Of a DNA stretch of 64,000 bases, positions 48,226-60,279 are shown piece by piece. The stretch covers positions 4,522,359-4,586,358 of the forward strand of contig NC_089272.1 of NCBI RefSeq assembly GCF_963678975.1, written 5' to 3'. The notes under the pieces were generated by a model. That model was not told where the DNA came from. It did no database searches and was given only the letters and a program-made list of their open reading frames with translations. A program made the position numbers and the translations under genes. Source of the stretch: Dysidea avara. Lineage: Eukaryota; Porifera; Demospongiae; Dictyoceratida; Dysideidae. How positions within the stretch are numbered: the stretch's first letter is position 1; every line of letters starts with the position of its first letter.

Positions 48226-49485
48226 ATGATGAGAGCTACAAGTAGTCTTGTTCTTCTGTTGTTGTTAACAAACTGCTACTGCTGCTGCTGTAGTACTGAA
48301 GAAGCTACTAATGTTGTTCCAGGAATGTTTAGTAAGAAAGTAGTCAGTGATGGGTTAAATTTACCAGCTACCAGTACCTTCAAGTGTATCCCTAGCCTCT
48401 CAACCACGATCTGTATTGTAGACAAGTTTCATGCAGTGTTTGTGCATTATCAGATAACAATGTCAACCGGCAAAAATGACTTCTACAGTAAGCTACTGAT
48501 CAACTATGCTACTGCTGGATCACTGGTACACAGTGGAAATCAAACCTACAAGACTGCTACAGGATTCTATATGGCCAACCTCAACCCTGGATACTACACT
48601 ATTGAGGTACATTATAAGTCACCAGTAGCTATTAGTATGTCAGCTAGTGCTGACTGGCAGACTGCAATACTACAAGTAGTTTGGGCTCAAGATGCTTCTG
48701 TAGCCTCTGATAGTATCAAATGTTTTCCATCACCAACTACCACCAATACAAATGATAACTGGGGTCCTATTAGAGGTGTTGAAGCTGTACTGTATCTACC
48801 AAGTGACAGAGCCATGCTTTCCGCTCATCAACTGTCAACAGAGATGGCATCTCCTGGTTACGTAGTAACTGCTTTAGGAGTAGATGGATTTCATCAGCAT
48901 TCAACTTCATTTCTAAAAGGTAGCAATCACTTTCTTGATCTACATGGAACCTGGGCTGGGAATGCTCGCGATGGAGTTCACTATTTCACTATTCAATATC
49001 GTACTCCATTCAGTTTGTCCTTCACCGATTGTAAAGAAAACTACAAGAACAATAAAAACTTATATGCTATGATGTTACCACCATCTTGTAGTGTGGTCAC
49101 TGTTAATCCTAAAACAAGTCTAACTCTCAGAAACGCAAATGGGTGGACTCTATCTGATGTCTCCCGTTCTTTTACACTATCCAAGCAAAGTTATGTCATC
49201 ATCATGTATCAGTATGCTGGCTACAGTGGTAACTCTCACATTGTCATGCGTCTCAGTATTGACTCAGTCCCACAAAAACACACTGTGTCTCTTACAGGAG
49301 ACACTACTTTTTCCGGTAACTTTGGACTGTGGCAAGGATTACTCAACTATGGAGTGCACAAAGTAACTTTGGAATATCGTACACCGGCCAAAACAACTAA
49401 CACAGTCTCATCAAATCTTGACTGGGACAAAGTACACGGATATGTCATTTGGCACACCAGATCTTTGACAATTATCACCTGTTAG
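48226..49485 (+). CDS. three-module secreted protein, member 3 (intact)
   Basis: 419 residues, single exon. Signal peptide SSLVLLLLLTNCYCCCCS, mature start near TEEATNVVPGMFSKK. The module signatures are GYYTIEVHYKSP (about 121), GVHYFTIQYRTP (about 250) and GVHKVTLEYRTP (about 373). Each is followed by a stretch ending in a short strand, with DWQTAILQVVW after the first and LDWDKVHG after the third. Cysteines CIPSLSTTIC, SIKCFPSP, FTDCKE, PPSC and the final residue are candidate disulfide partners. Linkers are Thr/Asn-rich (SPTTTNTNDNW). No known domain recognised. Close in sequence to members 2 and 5; the best reference copy of the family here. Confidence 0.88.
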   Translation: MMRATSSLVLLLLLTNCYCCCCSTEEATNVVPGMFSKKVVSDGLNLPATSTFKCIPSLSTTICIVDKFHAVFVHYQITMSTGKNDFYSKLLINYATAGSLVHSGNQTYKTATGFYMANLNPGYYTIEVHYKSPVAISMSASADWQTAILQVVWAQDASVASDSIKCFPSPTTTNTNDNWGPIRGVEAVLYLPSDRAMLSAHQLSTEMASPGYVVTALGVDGFHQHSTSFLKGSNHFLDLHGTWAGNARDGVHYFTIQYRTPFSLSFTDCKENYKNNKNLYAMMLPPSCSVVTVNPKTSLTLRNANGWTLSDVSRSFTLSKQSYVIIMYQYAGYSGNSHIVMRLSIDSVPQKHTVSLTGDTTFSGNFGLWQGLLNYGVHKVTLEYRTPAKTTNTVSSNLDWDKVHGYVIWHTRSLTIITC

Positions 49486-49979
49486 CCACCAGACCTAATA
49501 CCTAAACCATTTTCACATATGTATTGCATTTACCTACATATCTAATGCACTGCTTTGTAGATATAATGCATAACATTGAAGTGTTCATAATTCTGTTACA
49601 TTGTACATGCATATGTTCACATTAAACATATGTTTGAATGGCCATGAAGTGAAATTTGAGAGGCTTCTTTGCGGTAACGGTTATTACAACCAAAGGTTTG
49701 TGTCTTTGGTTGTAAGCATTTTATGGTTGTATCTTCCTGTCACTAAAGTGGCTCAGGATATTCAAAGGACACAATTACAGGGTGGCACTTAAACAGACAA
49801 TGAGCTCAAGCAAGTTTTGAGATGCTGTTTATGGAATTATTCACCATCATTGTAGTGTTTGGTATTGTTTCAAAGTGGCTAACTTTAGCTAAATAGATAC
49901 TTTAAGGCAAGTTTCTCCAGTCTGCTTGCGAGTCTGTTTTCTAGTTCATTCCGTGTTGTAGTTATGTCCATTATGTATG
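49486..49979. other. 3' flank of member 3
   Basis: No gene. Not duplicated elsewhere in the window as far as I can see. Confidence 0.35.
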
Positions 49980-51010
49980 ATACTAGTCTGTTTTAATAAC
50001 ACAGAAAATGTTGTAGTTGCCATTGTTTGTGAAGCCATTCCAGTTACATTGTTCAGTTACATTGTTCAGTTACAATGACAGCACTTTGTCTACACACCAT
50101 AGGCCCACACTGAATGCTAGGAGGAGCTACTACCACAATAAGTCCTTTGCTATTCAACAACAAATAGAATTTAAGATAAAAATGTCAATTCTACCATTGT
50201 GAGGTAGCATGTCGAAATTGTTTTCTTTTTGTTGGAGGATAAAAAAAAGAATTAGCATGAATACTATAAATCTTTCAGAGCATCTAGTATAGTATTGCTG
50301 TACATATATGTAACAGGAGCTTTGTGCTTTGTCCACAAGGAATCAATGAAGTCAGCAAATTATTTCATCCAGTGAAGGTGCACATAAAGAATGGTACTTT
50401 ATATCCACTAATCAATGAAGTTTGCTTTACCTAATGAACACAAAGGAAACTGGACTATAGAGTATGTTTAAAATTAGATAGTTACTACAGTATGTCTGCA
50501 CCTGCTAACTAAGACCTGACATCACTGCAAAAAATTACCTTGTTAACCAAGCCAGGATTCTCACTATACTGAAATGCAATAGAATAAAGTGTCATGTCTG
50601 ACTAAATTCCCTTGTGGGATGCACACATTAATTAGTGGACAGCCTGAATTTTTAATTGCCTTGGTAATTGTTGTCACAGTAAATGATGACAATTCTTTGA
50701 GGCATAATCTTGATTCATGGTACTGTAGGATGGTCCAGTGAGTACACATACAGTGTTTATGTGTTATGCACAGAGACAAACTTCTCCAGACTAATAAGCA
50801 TATGTGTATTAACAAATGCAATAACATGGTTACTATAGCAACAGAATTTCTTTGTAGTTACCTACACAAACAATACCAGACAACCATCAGGAAGAGTATT
50901 TCTCGATGGTTGACTTTAGTGCTGACTATGCTGATGATATCATTTATGGAATATTGCAACTGCAACTGTCTCAAAGACACACAGTTATACCATGCTTTTA
51001 GCATGTAACA
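49980..51010. repeat. duplicated intergenic block, partial copy X2
   Basis: Shares the order of X1 and X3 (TAGTCTGTTTTAATAACAC, CCATTCCAGTTACATTG, TCTACCATTGTGAGGTAGCA, GCTGATGATATCATTTATGG) but has internal deletions. GTTCAGTTACATT is tandemly repeated at about 50050. Confidence 0.75.
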
Positions 51011-51959
51011 CACAGGAAGCACAAAGTGATGTCACATAAATACATTAAACCTAAAATTATATTTTTAATACAGAAACATTGCTACCATTGCAAAAGTTAT
51101 CACAATAAAAACTGGTCCAAAGGCATAGTCTGTCTAACTTAACTGATGCACATGTGAAATACATAGACAAGATGATCACCTATCCACAGTATTTATGTGT
51201 AAATATGTAATTGTTTAAACAGATAATAATGCTTGTTGCAAGAGACAGATGTGCAATGGCATTCACACTGTACTCAATATTGGTAACATGCAGTACTGGC
51301 TAGCCACATGCAGTACACTGGATTGCCATTACAGTACCTTGTACAGTAGGGAATGTCATGAAGGGTGGTAGATATCAATGCCATAGACAGCACAGTAACA
51401 TGAATCTGAACACCTCAAATCCCAAAGTGAAATAAGCTGCCCATCCATATACCCCTCATTTTCACAAACACCGTATTTAACAATTAGTTACATAAGTACA
51501 GAGAAACTACGTATCACAAAAGGATGAGTCACCGGGAATTCACCTCACAGTGACCATTGCTGTATTGGAATACAAAACACACGTACAAAACAACTTGACA
51601 GGAAAAAACAATCGATATCATCACTACTTGCATATGACAGTCTCCAACTAACAGATATCAGTCAAAATACACGAAGGACTTAATAACTTTGAAATTCAAG
51701 TCAAAGTACTACGTATGTATGTAAGGTATAGTCCTCACATCATGTGGCATACAATTGGTGACATCGCTGTACTCCATTTATAAACAGTTTGTTTGCATAA
51801 GAGAGGGATTTTATCCCTACATACCTCACCACTAGTGGTTTATTTCTCATGTAGCTAAATAAACAATTCCTTAAGTACTACATACATTGTACTTTCAAGT
51901 CATCTTCATCAATGTACTCACCTAGTGTACTCAAACTGCTTCAGTTCTCGCTCATCAGA

Positions 51960-52892
51960 CCTTGCTATTGCACTACTACTACTGCTATATGGGTAAGTGA
52001 ATGTTGTTCCAGGAATGTACAGGGAGGCGATGGTCAGTAATGGACTATATCTACCATGCAGCAACTAGTATGTGCACAGTGAAAATCTTCAAGCCTAATG
52101 CTACCAACAGCATGAACATCCACCTTGCTGGTAAGTACACTACAAAACTGCTACAGGATTTTATATGGCCAACCTCAACCCTGGATACTACACTACAGAG
52201 GTACACTATAAGTCACCGGTGGCTATTAACATGGCAGCTAGTGCTGACTGGCAGACTGCAATACTACAAGTAGTTTGGGCTGAAGATGCTTCTGTTGCTT
52301 CTGATAGTATCAAATGTATTCCATCATCAACTATCACCAATACAAATGATAACTGGGGTCCTATTAGAGGTGTTGAAGTTATACTGTATCTACCAAGTGA
52401 TGGAGCCATCTTATCTGCTTACCCACTTTCTGTAGAAATGACCACTCCAGTCATATGGTGACTGCTTTAGGTATGGATGGATTCCATCAACATACAACAT
52501 CATTCCTAAAGGGCAACAACCACTTTCGTGATCTACATGGAGCCTGGGCTGGAAGTGCTCATGATGGAGTTCACTACTTTAATATTCAATATCGTACTCC
52601 TACCAGTCTATCCTTTACTGACTGTAAAGAAAAGCACAAGAACAATAAATATTTATATGCTATGATGTTGCTTCCATCTTGTAGTGCTGACACTGTTAAT
52701 CCTAAAACAAGTCTCAGCAACTCTAAAAGTTGGGCTCCAACTGATCTCACCCATTCTTTTACACTATCCAAACAAAGTCATGTCATCATCATGTATCAGT
52801 ATGCTGGTGATAGTGGTAGCTCTCACACAGTCATGTGTCTCAGTATTGACTCTGTCCTATACCGATTGCTTAAACTTCTTCTAAAGATGTAG
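51960..52892 (+). pseudogene. three-module secreted protein, member 4 (degraded)
   Basis: Recognisable from the degraded start GTTCCAGGAATGTACAGGGA at about 52003. About 120-130 bases are deleted around 52131, joining IHLAG directly to YTTKLLQDF, the shifted remains of YKTATGFYMANLNPGYY. Modules 1 and 2 are then readable from 52165 (MANLNPGYYT), with a one-base deletion near 52446. Module 3 stops after LSIDSV, replaced by unrelated sequence to a stop at 52890. No signal peptide and no terminal Cys. Clearly non-functional. Confidence 0.85.
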
Positions 52893-52911
52893 ATTATTTG
52901 CCCTAGATATA

Positions 52912-53095
52912 CAGTGAAACCTCTACATGTATATTCTGATGCACTTTGGTGCTAAAGAATGCATTAAATTAATGAGAATGTTGGATTATCAAGGTATTAA
53001 TACATACATTCTGTAGAAAAGAAAAGTCTTACTTGTGCAGCAAATGGTGACAGATTATGGAGGCATTCTGGATTATAGAGGTGCTGGGTTCACTG
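52912..53095. mobile_element. pogo/Tigger-like MITE
   Basis: 184 bp, ends CAGTGAAACCTCTACATG and GAGGTGCTGGGTTCACTG, flanked by TA. It lies right after the truncated member 4. Confidence 0.75.
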
Positions 53096-53097
53096 TA

Positions 53098-53739
53098 CTG
53101 AAGTACAAATTCATGTATAGGTCAACGCATGCGGACTACAGAAAGCTCCATCTCACATATCAATAGTGTTAGGCCTGATTTCCTAGAGCTACAGCTACAG
53201 TAGTTGGTTGTTAAATAAAATAGAATATGAAGCACAAGTGCTTTTGCCCATGTGCAAACGAATCGTCGTAAAATTTGCCATGATTTCACAACTTTTGTCT
53301 TTTTTCTAACTCGCTAGTGTTGTGTTTATAACTCTTAGTGATAATGTGTCTATGGAGGAATGTATAACTTTGTATTGCTAGTCTTCCTCTGGGTGGTCTA
53401 GCAACAGAGATATTCTTCAAATAAAGCAACACTTGGTACCATTTTATCAGGAAATTTATTGTGAGTAATGCGGTGTTAGCAAATACTTTCTAATACTAAT
53501 GCCTACAAAGCTGTGAGGGTTTGTGTGTTGGTGTCCATTGTATTAGATGATGACAGTTGAAGAGCTAAATAAGTACATGCACTTTCATGCCTGGCCTGAC
53601 ACCTTGCCAACATATTTCCTTCCATCAATACAAATAATTCAACAAGTCAACAAACAAGCATAAGGATTTTACAAGCTACATACATAGTGAGAACCATTAC
53701 AATAAAAAATGCTTTAACAACAAGGGGGATCACACCTGA
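53098..53739. other. intergenic
   Basis: No gene or clear repeat recognised. Confidence 0.35.
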
Positions 53740-56050
53740 ATTAGTCTGTTATGATAACACAGAAATGTAGTTGCCATGGTTGCTGAAGCCATTCCAACAC
53801 TGACAAGTGACAACAGAACTTTGTCTACACACTATTTGACCCCACTGCAATGCTGAGAGGACACAATAAGTCCTTTGCAATAAATCCAACATTTGCGCAT
53901 GTGTCTATTGCATTTGCCCTAATGGATTGCCCAGCTTGGTACTATGTATATACATGCTGTAAGATGTAGTTTACTGTATAATACCATACCTATTTTACTG
54001 CCCATACAAAAGTCTCAATAGTAGCAGTGAAATTTATCCCGTATTTCACTGACAGCAGTGAAAAAGTTGTAATTGCAATTTCATTGGCTAGAATTTATGT
54101 TAACAATGTAGCGCCAATTAGTGTCGATTAGTGTCAACGCGTGTTTAGTACATAGTGACAAATTGCGTACATAGCAATGCTAATGCACAGCATGCGTATA
54201 TGCAGTGAGTATGGTTATTAACTGGGAATAGCATGGGTAGCAGTGAAATTTGGACCACTCTTGTTGTATTGGAAATGGTAAATTTCACTCGGCTTCGCCT
54301 CGTGAAATTTATCCCCATTTCCAATACATCACTCGTGATATTTATCCCAAATTTCACTGCTACCCATGCTATTACTAGTACCAATACTCTAACTTACTTT
54401 GTAAGTACCAACGTCATAATAATAGTGCAACCACCAGCCTGTATTTTTTCTTTTGTCATTTGGTTGGGAAAAACTGCGGTGAGACTAATCATATAATCCA
54501 AACTCTAGACTTTGCTTGTTGCAAAAATAGTAAACAGATTAAGATTTTTATCAATACTACTTTGTTGCTACTTATGTCAGATGTTGTATTACTACAGTGC
54601 ATACAGTAATATCAATCATTAAAACTCTTATGTGAAAACTTTCACATAAGCTACGTACATTCACTCATACCATCTAATGTACCTATACCATTGTCACTAT
54701 AGCAACTAATTACATATGGCTACATAAAATCTTTCAGAGGATCTAATACAGTATTGCTGTGTGTATATGCAACAGGTGTTTTGTGCTTTTTCCAAAAGGA
54801 ATCAATAGAGTCAGCATAGGTGCAACTGAAGAATGATACTTATCCACAATGGAACACTAATCAATGCATTTCTTGGCAATGTATTAACCAATGAGCACAA
54901 AGGAAGCTGTGTATGTTTAAAATGAGATAACTTCTATGTCTGAACCTCCTAGCTAACTAAGAATATAATCTGTTGGATCAGAGTTTTGACATCACTGCAA
55001 AAATAACCTTGTTAGCCAAGCCCAAGCTGGAAATACAAAGCTCTTTGTGACTGGATGTTTCCAATGCAATGGAGTTTAAAAATGTAATCAAGTGTTGCCC
55101 GACTAAATTCTTTTGTGGGTGATACCATCAATTAGTAGACTACTTATTTGAATTGTTTAAAAATAATGAAAATATTTGTCATAGTAAATGACAATAATTC
55201 TTTGAGATTACTGTAGAATGGTCACTACAACTGTCCAGTGAGCACACATACAGTGTATTCATTATGCACCGAGACAAACTTCTTCAGACTACTAAGCACA
55301 TGTATATTAACAAATGCATAACATGGTTACTATAGCAACAAATACTCTGGAATGTCTTGGCAGTTAGCTACACAAACAATACCAGACTATCATCAAGAAG
55401 TGTATCTTAATATTGATTGCCTTTGTGCTGACCATGCTGATGATATCATCTATGGGACATTGCAATAGTATTCAAGTCTCAAAGACACACTGTGAAACTG
55501 TCACAATAGTTCAGTCCAAAACGGTACACAATACTATTCTAACCTATTGATGCACATACCATTTACATACGTACTATCAAACTAATATGGTTTATAAGTG
55601 CACAGGTTTGCTTGCATTAACAAAGACAGTAGATTAGTTGGCACTAGAAATGTGTAGAGCACAGGGGTGTATACGAACAAGAGCACGTCACTCATTGAAG
55701 TCACAAATATGCGCAAGTCACTATAGAAAAGTGGGGTCATCACAGGTAGCTGTTGTGAACACTTCATGAACTTTGAAAGAAAGTATACAATTTGGAAAGA
55801 AAGCATACAGCTTGGATTCTCAATTAATAGCTGTAAGGAGTTTAACTGCAATACATCCACATGTTAAATGATACACAAATCTTTTCATTCATACAGTGTC
55901 TCTGTGAGGAAGGCACATTGTTAATGTCGTTGCAATGGTAAAGGGCAACTTCCTCAAACTTAAACAACAACAGATCACATGTGACTTGTAATAATTTAGC
56001 TTCTTTACACTATAGTTTAATAATCCTATGTCGCATGGCTTATCTATTAT
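53740..56050. repeat. duplicated intergenic block, copy X3
   Basis: Sister of 36655-39180. Lacks the Tigger-like MITE (empty site CTATGTATATACATGC) and has a ~380-bp insertion at about 53990-54375 that X1 lacks. Confidence 0.8.
54227..54373. repeat. 147-bp palindrome
   Basis: AATAGCATGGGTAGCAGTGA ... exact complement at the right, with GTATTGGAAATGG pairing with CCATTTCCAATAC further in. Part of an insertion unique to X3; also includes an extra GCAGTGAAATTTATCCC near 54045 that repeats an arm word. Confidence 0.8.
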
Positions 56051-57777
56051 GTACAAGTCAAAATGGACTTTGATGTGCCATGCCTGCCTAAATGCACATC
56101 AAAGTTAACCTACATATGTCAATAGTAGTTCATAACAACTTGTTTCGTTAAAACCTTCCAAGTTGTCGGAGACACATTCACTAACCATTTACATGTACAC
56201 CTATATACCACCCTACTTATCTTCAATTGCTATCAAACGGTATGGTCGTACCGTTTAAGTAGGAATCCAGGTGAAATTTTCGCGCGCCACCAAATTTTCC
56301 GCATTTAAAAATCATCCTAGAGATATCTTACGAGACGAAAATCACCTTTACGGAATAGTACTAGTCTATATAGTACATAAAACAGCATTAAATACAACAA
56401 AACGCTTACAGGTGGCCGGATATAAATTTTTTAAAAATCGCCAAAACTCGAATTTTAGACTCACTGTCTCACTCACCGACCACAGTCGCAAGCCTAGAGC
56501 TCAAACAAAGCAGTGCACGGCCACCATTTTACGCCACAATACCAAACTCACCAGTGGGATGTGCCTTTTGGTGTTCCGATGAGTGTGTGCCCTCTGCGCC
56601 TTGTCTTTTCTTTTATCTTCAATCAGGCTGCTTGTCTTCTTCATCCAACGAACCCATATCGAGGCGTTAATTTTCCGGATCAACACTTTCTTTAAACAGC
56701 ATAATAGACGCCACAAGATTATTTAAGACGCTTAGACTACGCCACTGTACGGAGGAATAGATTATATTCCTTACTGATATGATCTATGACGGAGGGTACT
56801 GTACGGAGGTACTGGTACTAGATAGCTTCACGATAGGTCACAAGATCACGCCAATTCTTCATTCTATGCATTATCGATCTATCGATTGAAACCACGATGA
56901 CACACCCCTTTCACTAGCTGTATTTCAGTGACCACACACCTTCAATTTGGAAGGCTGACTCGACATACTCTATAATCGATCGAAACCACGCCCCTTTTTG
57001 GCAAGATACACATCTTGCAGGCTGCCTCGAGATACTCTAACACAGCAGTCACCCTAATAGAACAGTCACATGTATATAGCTAGATGTATGCCTTAACAAA
57101 AAACTAAACAAACTAGTATATTAAAAATTATAAATTTAAAAATAAAGCAGGAATCCAAACGATAAAAAGTAGTGAAACAAGAGAACAATGGTAGCTATTA
57201 CAGCATAATACGGTGGGAAATTCATACTTTGGCATTTAACACAAAATAATGGCTATATCATGCCAAAGTAGGGATTTCCCACCAAGCTATGCTGTAATAG
57301 CTACCATTGTTCTTCTCTTATTTCACTACTTTTTATCGTTTGGATTCCTACTTTATTTTTAAATTTATAATTTTTAATATACTAGTATACTTTGAGTTCC
57401 AACTGTGAAAGTATGATGAGGTGATCTGTGGCCACATACCTAGTCTCTGTACTAATAAAAATGTGTGGTATATCAAAGGTTGCTGTTTCATCTTACACCA
57501 TCACATCAAGACTTCATACTTCATAACACAGTCTTGATCACAATCTATTACTTTCGTAGTATTATACCACTAAACCTAATGATAGTGGAAACTTCAACAA
57601 GGGAGGTTTGCCAAAACTGATGAAAAGCATGACACCATTATTGTGCAATAAAAATCCAGCACCTACAACTGTACAGTTTACAGCCACTTCCTCATATAAA
57701 AAAATATTTGAATAAACTCCTGTCTCAAATGTAAGCCTGGGGGTTTCCAACACGTTTAGAAAACAGACAACTGGTCT
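56051..57777. other. insertion cluster between X3 and member 5
   Basis: Absent from the sister unit, where X1 joins the upstream flank of member 2 directly at about 39180-39260. Contains the dispersed repeat at 56480-56700 (minus-strand sister of 20740-21060), motif copies at 57024-57068, and the palindromic MITE 57112-57386. No gene supported. Confidence 0.6.
57112..57386. mobile_element. palindromic MITE, copy 2
   Basis: 275-bp foldback: ACTAGTATATTAAAAATTAT ... ATAATTTTTAATATACTAGT, with inner pairing of GGTAGCTATTACAGCATA and its complement. Sister at 20338-20583. No clear target duplication. Confidence 0.85.
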
Positions 57778-58435
57778 TAAATATAGGCCCGGCTATTAAT
57801 GGAGTTTCCTGTTAGTAGCTTTAGTTCTTTTCCTTGCTGCTGTTTCTTCACACTAAGTTTAGAGCCATCTGAGGGAAAGATGTTAGTAGTAATCAAGTGA
57901 GTAATCCGTGTGACTCAGCATGCACGCAGATAGGTTCAATCATTGCAGGCCTTCACTGCACTTGTGTATGTAGTTAATACACTGTATAATTCTGTATTCT
58001 TACCACCAAAATAATGGTATTCTACCATATCTCAAATTCAATTAAATTCCAGGCATACTCCTGGTGTCCAATAAAGGATCTATTCATTTACAGGATAGGT
58101 CAAAGTTAAAACTCTAAAAGCCCAGGCATTTATTTTATATGAGAAAATATGATATGCTAACATTTCTGCAATGAGAGTGACATGCACATGAACACACAAA
58201 TTTTCCCAAAAACTCACTAACCAATGTGTAACATTGTTTCTATGGTGACAATACCCTGGTATATATTTTCAGTTGACTGCAAGCCTTGAGAATTGTGTCT
58301 CAAGTTTGTGCTAACAATGCTCACTATATGCACAACAGATCATATTCCAGGCCAACAATGGATTACGTAACAAACCACAGCAGACTGGTATGATAACATG
58401 AATCTCATTAGTTGCTGTATTGCTCAGTAAATCAC

Positions 58436-58460
58436 TATATTTAAATAACTGTTACAGACT
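58436..58460 (+). promoter_or_regulatory. core promoter of family member 5
   Basis: ATATTTAAATAACTGTTAC about 50-60 bases before the ATG at 58506, nearly identical to the promoter of member 2, as is the leader up to the ATG. Confidence 0.5.
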
Positions 58461-58505
58461 ATACTCACATAGTAGTACGTTCAGTCTTCTGTCAAAGCTG
58501 TCAAG

Positions 58506-59760
58506 ATGAAAGCCATTGCTTGTTTTGTTTTTCTGCTTATTGCTGTGAATTGCAACTTCTGTGATGCTGAGGAAATCTTAGATATTGTTCCAGGAATGTT
58601 TAGTAAGAAGATGGTCAGCAATGGGTTGAACCTGCCAGCTACCAATACTTTCGAGCCTATTCCCAGCCTCACTACTACAATCCACCTTGTTGATAAATGT
58701 TATGGAGTGTTTGTCCATGCATTATCAGATAACAATGTATAGTGTGAATAAGGACTTCTACACTAAGCTACTGATCAACTATGAAAATGCTGGATCACTG
58801 GTACACAGTGGAAAACAACGCTACAAAACTGCTACAGGATTCTATATGGCCAACCTCAACCCTGGATACTACACTATCGAGATCCACTATAAGTCATCAG
58901 TAGCCATTAGCATGCTTGCAGGATGGGACTGGCAGACTGCAGTATTACAAGTAGTTTGGGATGAAGATGCTTCTGTTGCCTCTGATAGTATCAAATGTTT
59001 TTCATCACCAACTACCACCAACACCTACAACACATGGGGTCCTATTAGAGGTGTTGAAGCTGTATTGTATCTACCAAGTAATAGAGCCATCTTGTCTGCT
59101 TACCAGTTTTCTGTAGAAATGACCACTCTCAGTCATATGGTAACTGCTTTAGGAGTGGATGGATTCCATCAACATACAACATCATTCCTAAAAGGTAACA
59201 ATGCTTTTCTTGATCTACATGGTGCCTGGGCTGGAAATGTTCGTGATGGAGTTCACTACTTTAGTATTCAATATCGTACTTTTACCAGTCTATCCTTCAC
59301 TGACTGTAAAGAACAGTACAAGAACAATAAGAACTTGTATGCTATGATGTTGCCTCCATCTTGTAGCGTTGTCACTGTTAATCCTAAAACAAGTCTCACT
59401 CTGAGCAACTCCAATAGTTGGGCTCCAACTGATGTCTCCCATTCCTTTACACTATCCAAACAAAGTCATGTCATCATCATGTATCAGTATGCTGGGTTTA
59501 GTGGTGGCTCTCACACTGTCATGCGTCTCAGTATTGACTCAGTCCCACAAAAACACACTGTGTCTCTGACTGGTGACACTTCATATGCTGGTAATGTTGG
59601 ACTCTGGCAAGGATCCCTCAACAGTGGAGCTCACAAAATCACTTTGGATTATCGTACTCCAGTCAAAACGACTAACACAGTCTCAGCTAATCTTGACTGG
59701 CAACAAGCACATGGAAACACTATCTGGTTCAACAGAGCTTTGACAGTGGTTACCTGTTAG
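58506..59760 (+). pseudogene. three-module secreted protein, member 5 (4-bp insertion)
   Basis: Signal peptide IACFVFLLIAVNCNFCDAE and EILDIVPGMFSKKMVSNGL as in member 2. At 58719-58722 an extra GCAT (making CATGCAT) shifts the frame in the first module, between YGVFVH and YQITM, giving a stop 6 codons later. From about 58723 to the stop at 59760 the frame is open, with all three modules, AMMLPPSC and the terminal Cys (LTVVTC). One event separates it from an intact gene. Allelic variation or sequencing error are alternatives. Confidence 0.8.
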
Positions 59761-60049
59761 CCAACAAAATAACACGTTGATTTTTGTAGTTCTGTAGATG
59801 TCCAAAGATCTTCAAACAATACATGCACATAGCTTTTAACTGAAAACATAAAAGTGTGTAGTTGTACCATATACAGTACATCATAGATATTATATACTAC
59901 GTACTCGGGATTGCGTACTGACTTCGTTAACACTTATCAACACTGCCAATCCGCGTTGTACTTCAATATACGGTCTTCTGTTAGTAATCGTAAACGTTTC
60001 CCGTAAAACTGGCCACCTCCTGGCGATTTTACTAATACGAAAGATTTAA

Positions 60050-60195
60050 CTAGTCTCACGTGGCCAGACCGCTTTTTCTCCGTCACGGCGTTTATCGATT
60101 AGAGATTATAAGCGCCTATTTCGGAGTAGGCGCTTATAATCTCTAATCGATAAGCGCCGTGACGGAGAAAAAGCGGTCTGGCTACGCGAGACTAG
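60050..60195. repeat. near-perfect 146-bp hairpin
   Basis: Arms of about 68 bases: CTAGTCTCACGTGGCCAGAC pairs with the right-end complement (2-3 mismatches only, all in the outer 20 bases), then CGCTTTTTCTCCGTCACGGC inward, meeting at GCGCCTATTTCGGAGTAGGCGC. GC content is higher than the surroundings. No clear target duplication. Confidence 0.9.
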
Positions 60196-60279
60196 GCCAG
60201 AGCCTCGTAACTGGCTTGTTCTAGCTGTGTGGGTCAGACCGCGAACAAGTTGAGCTGAACCCTGAGAAAACAGCTAAAA

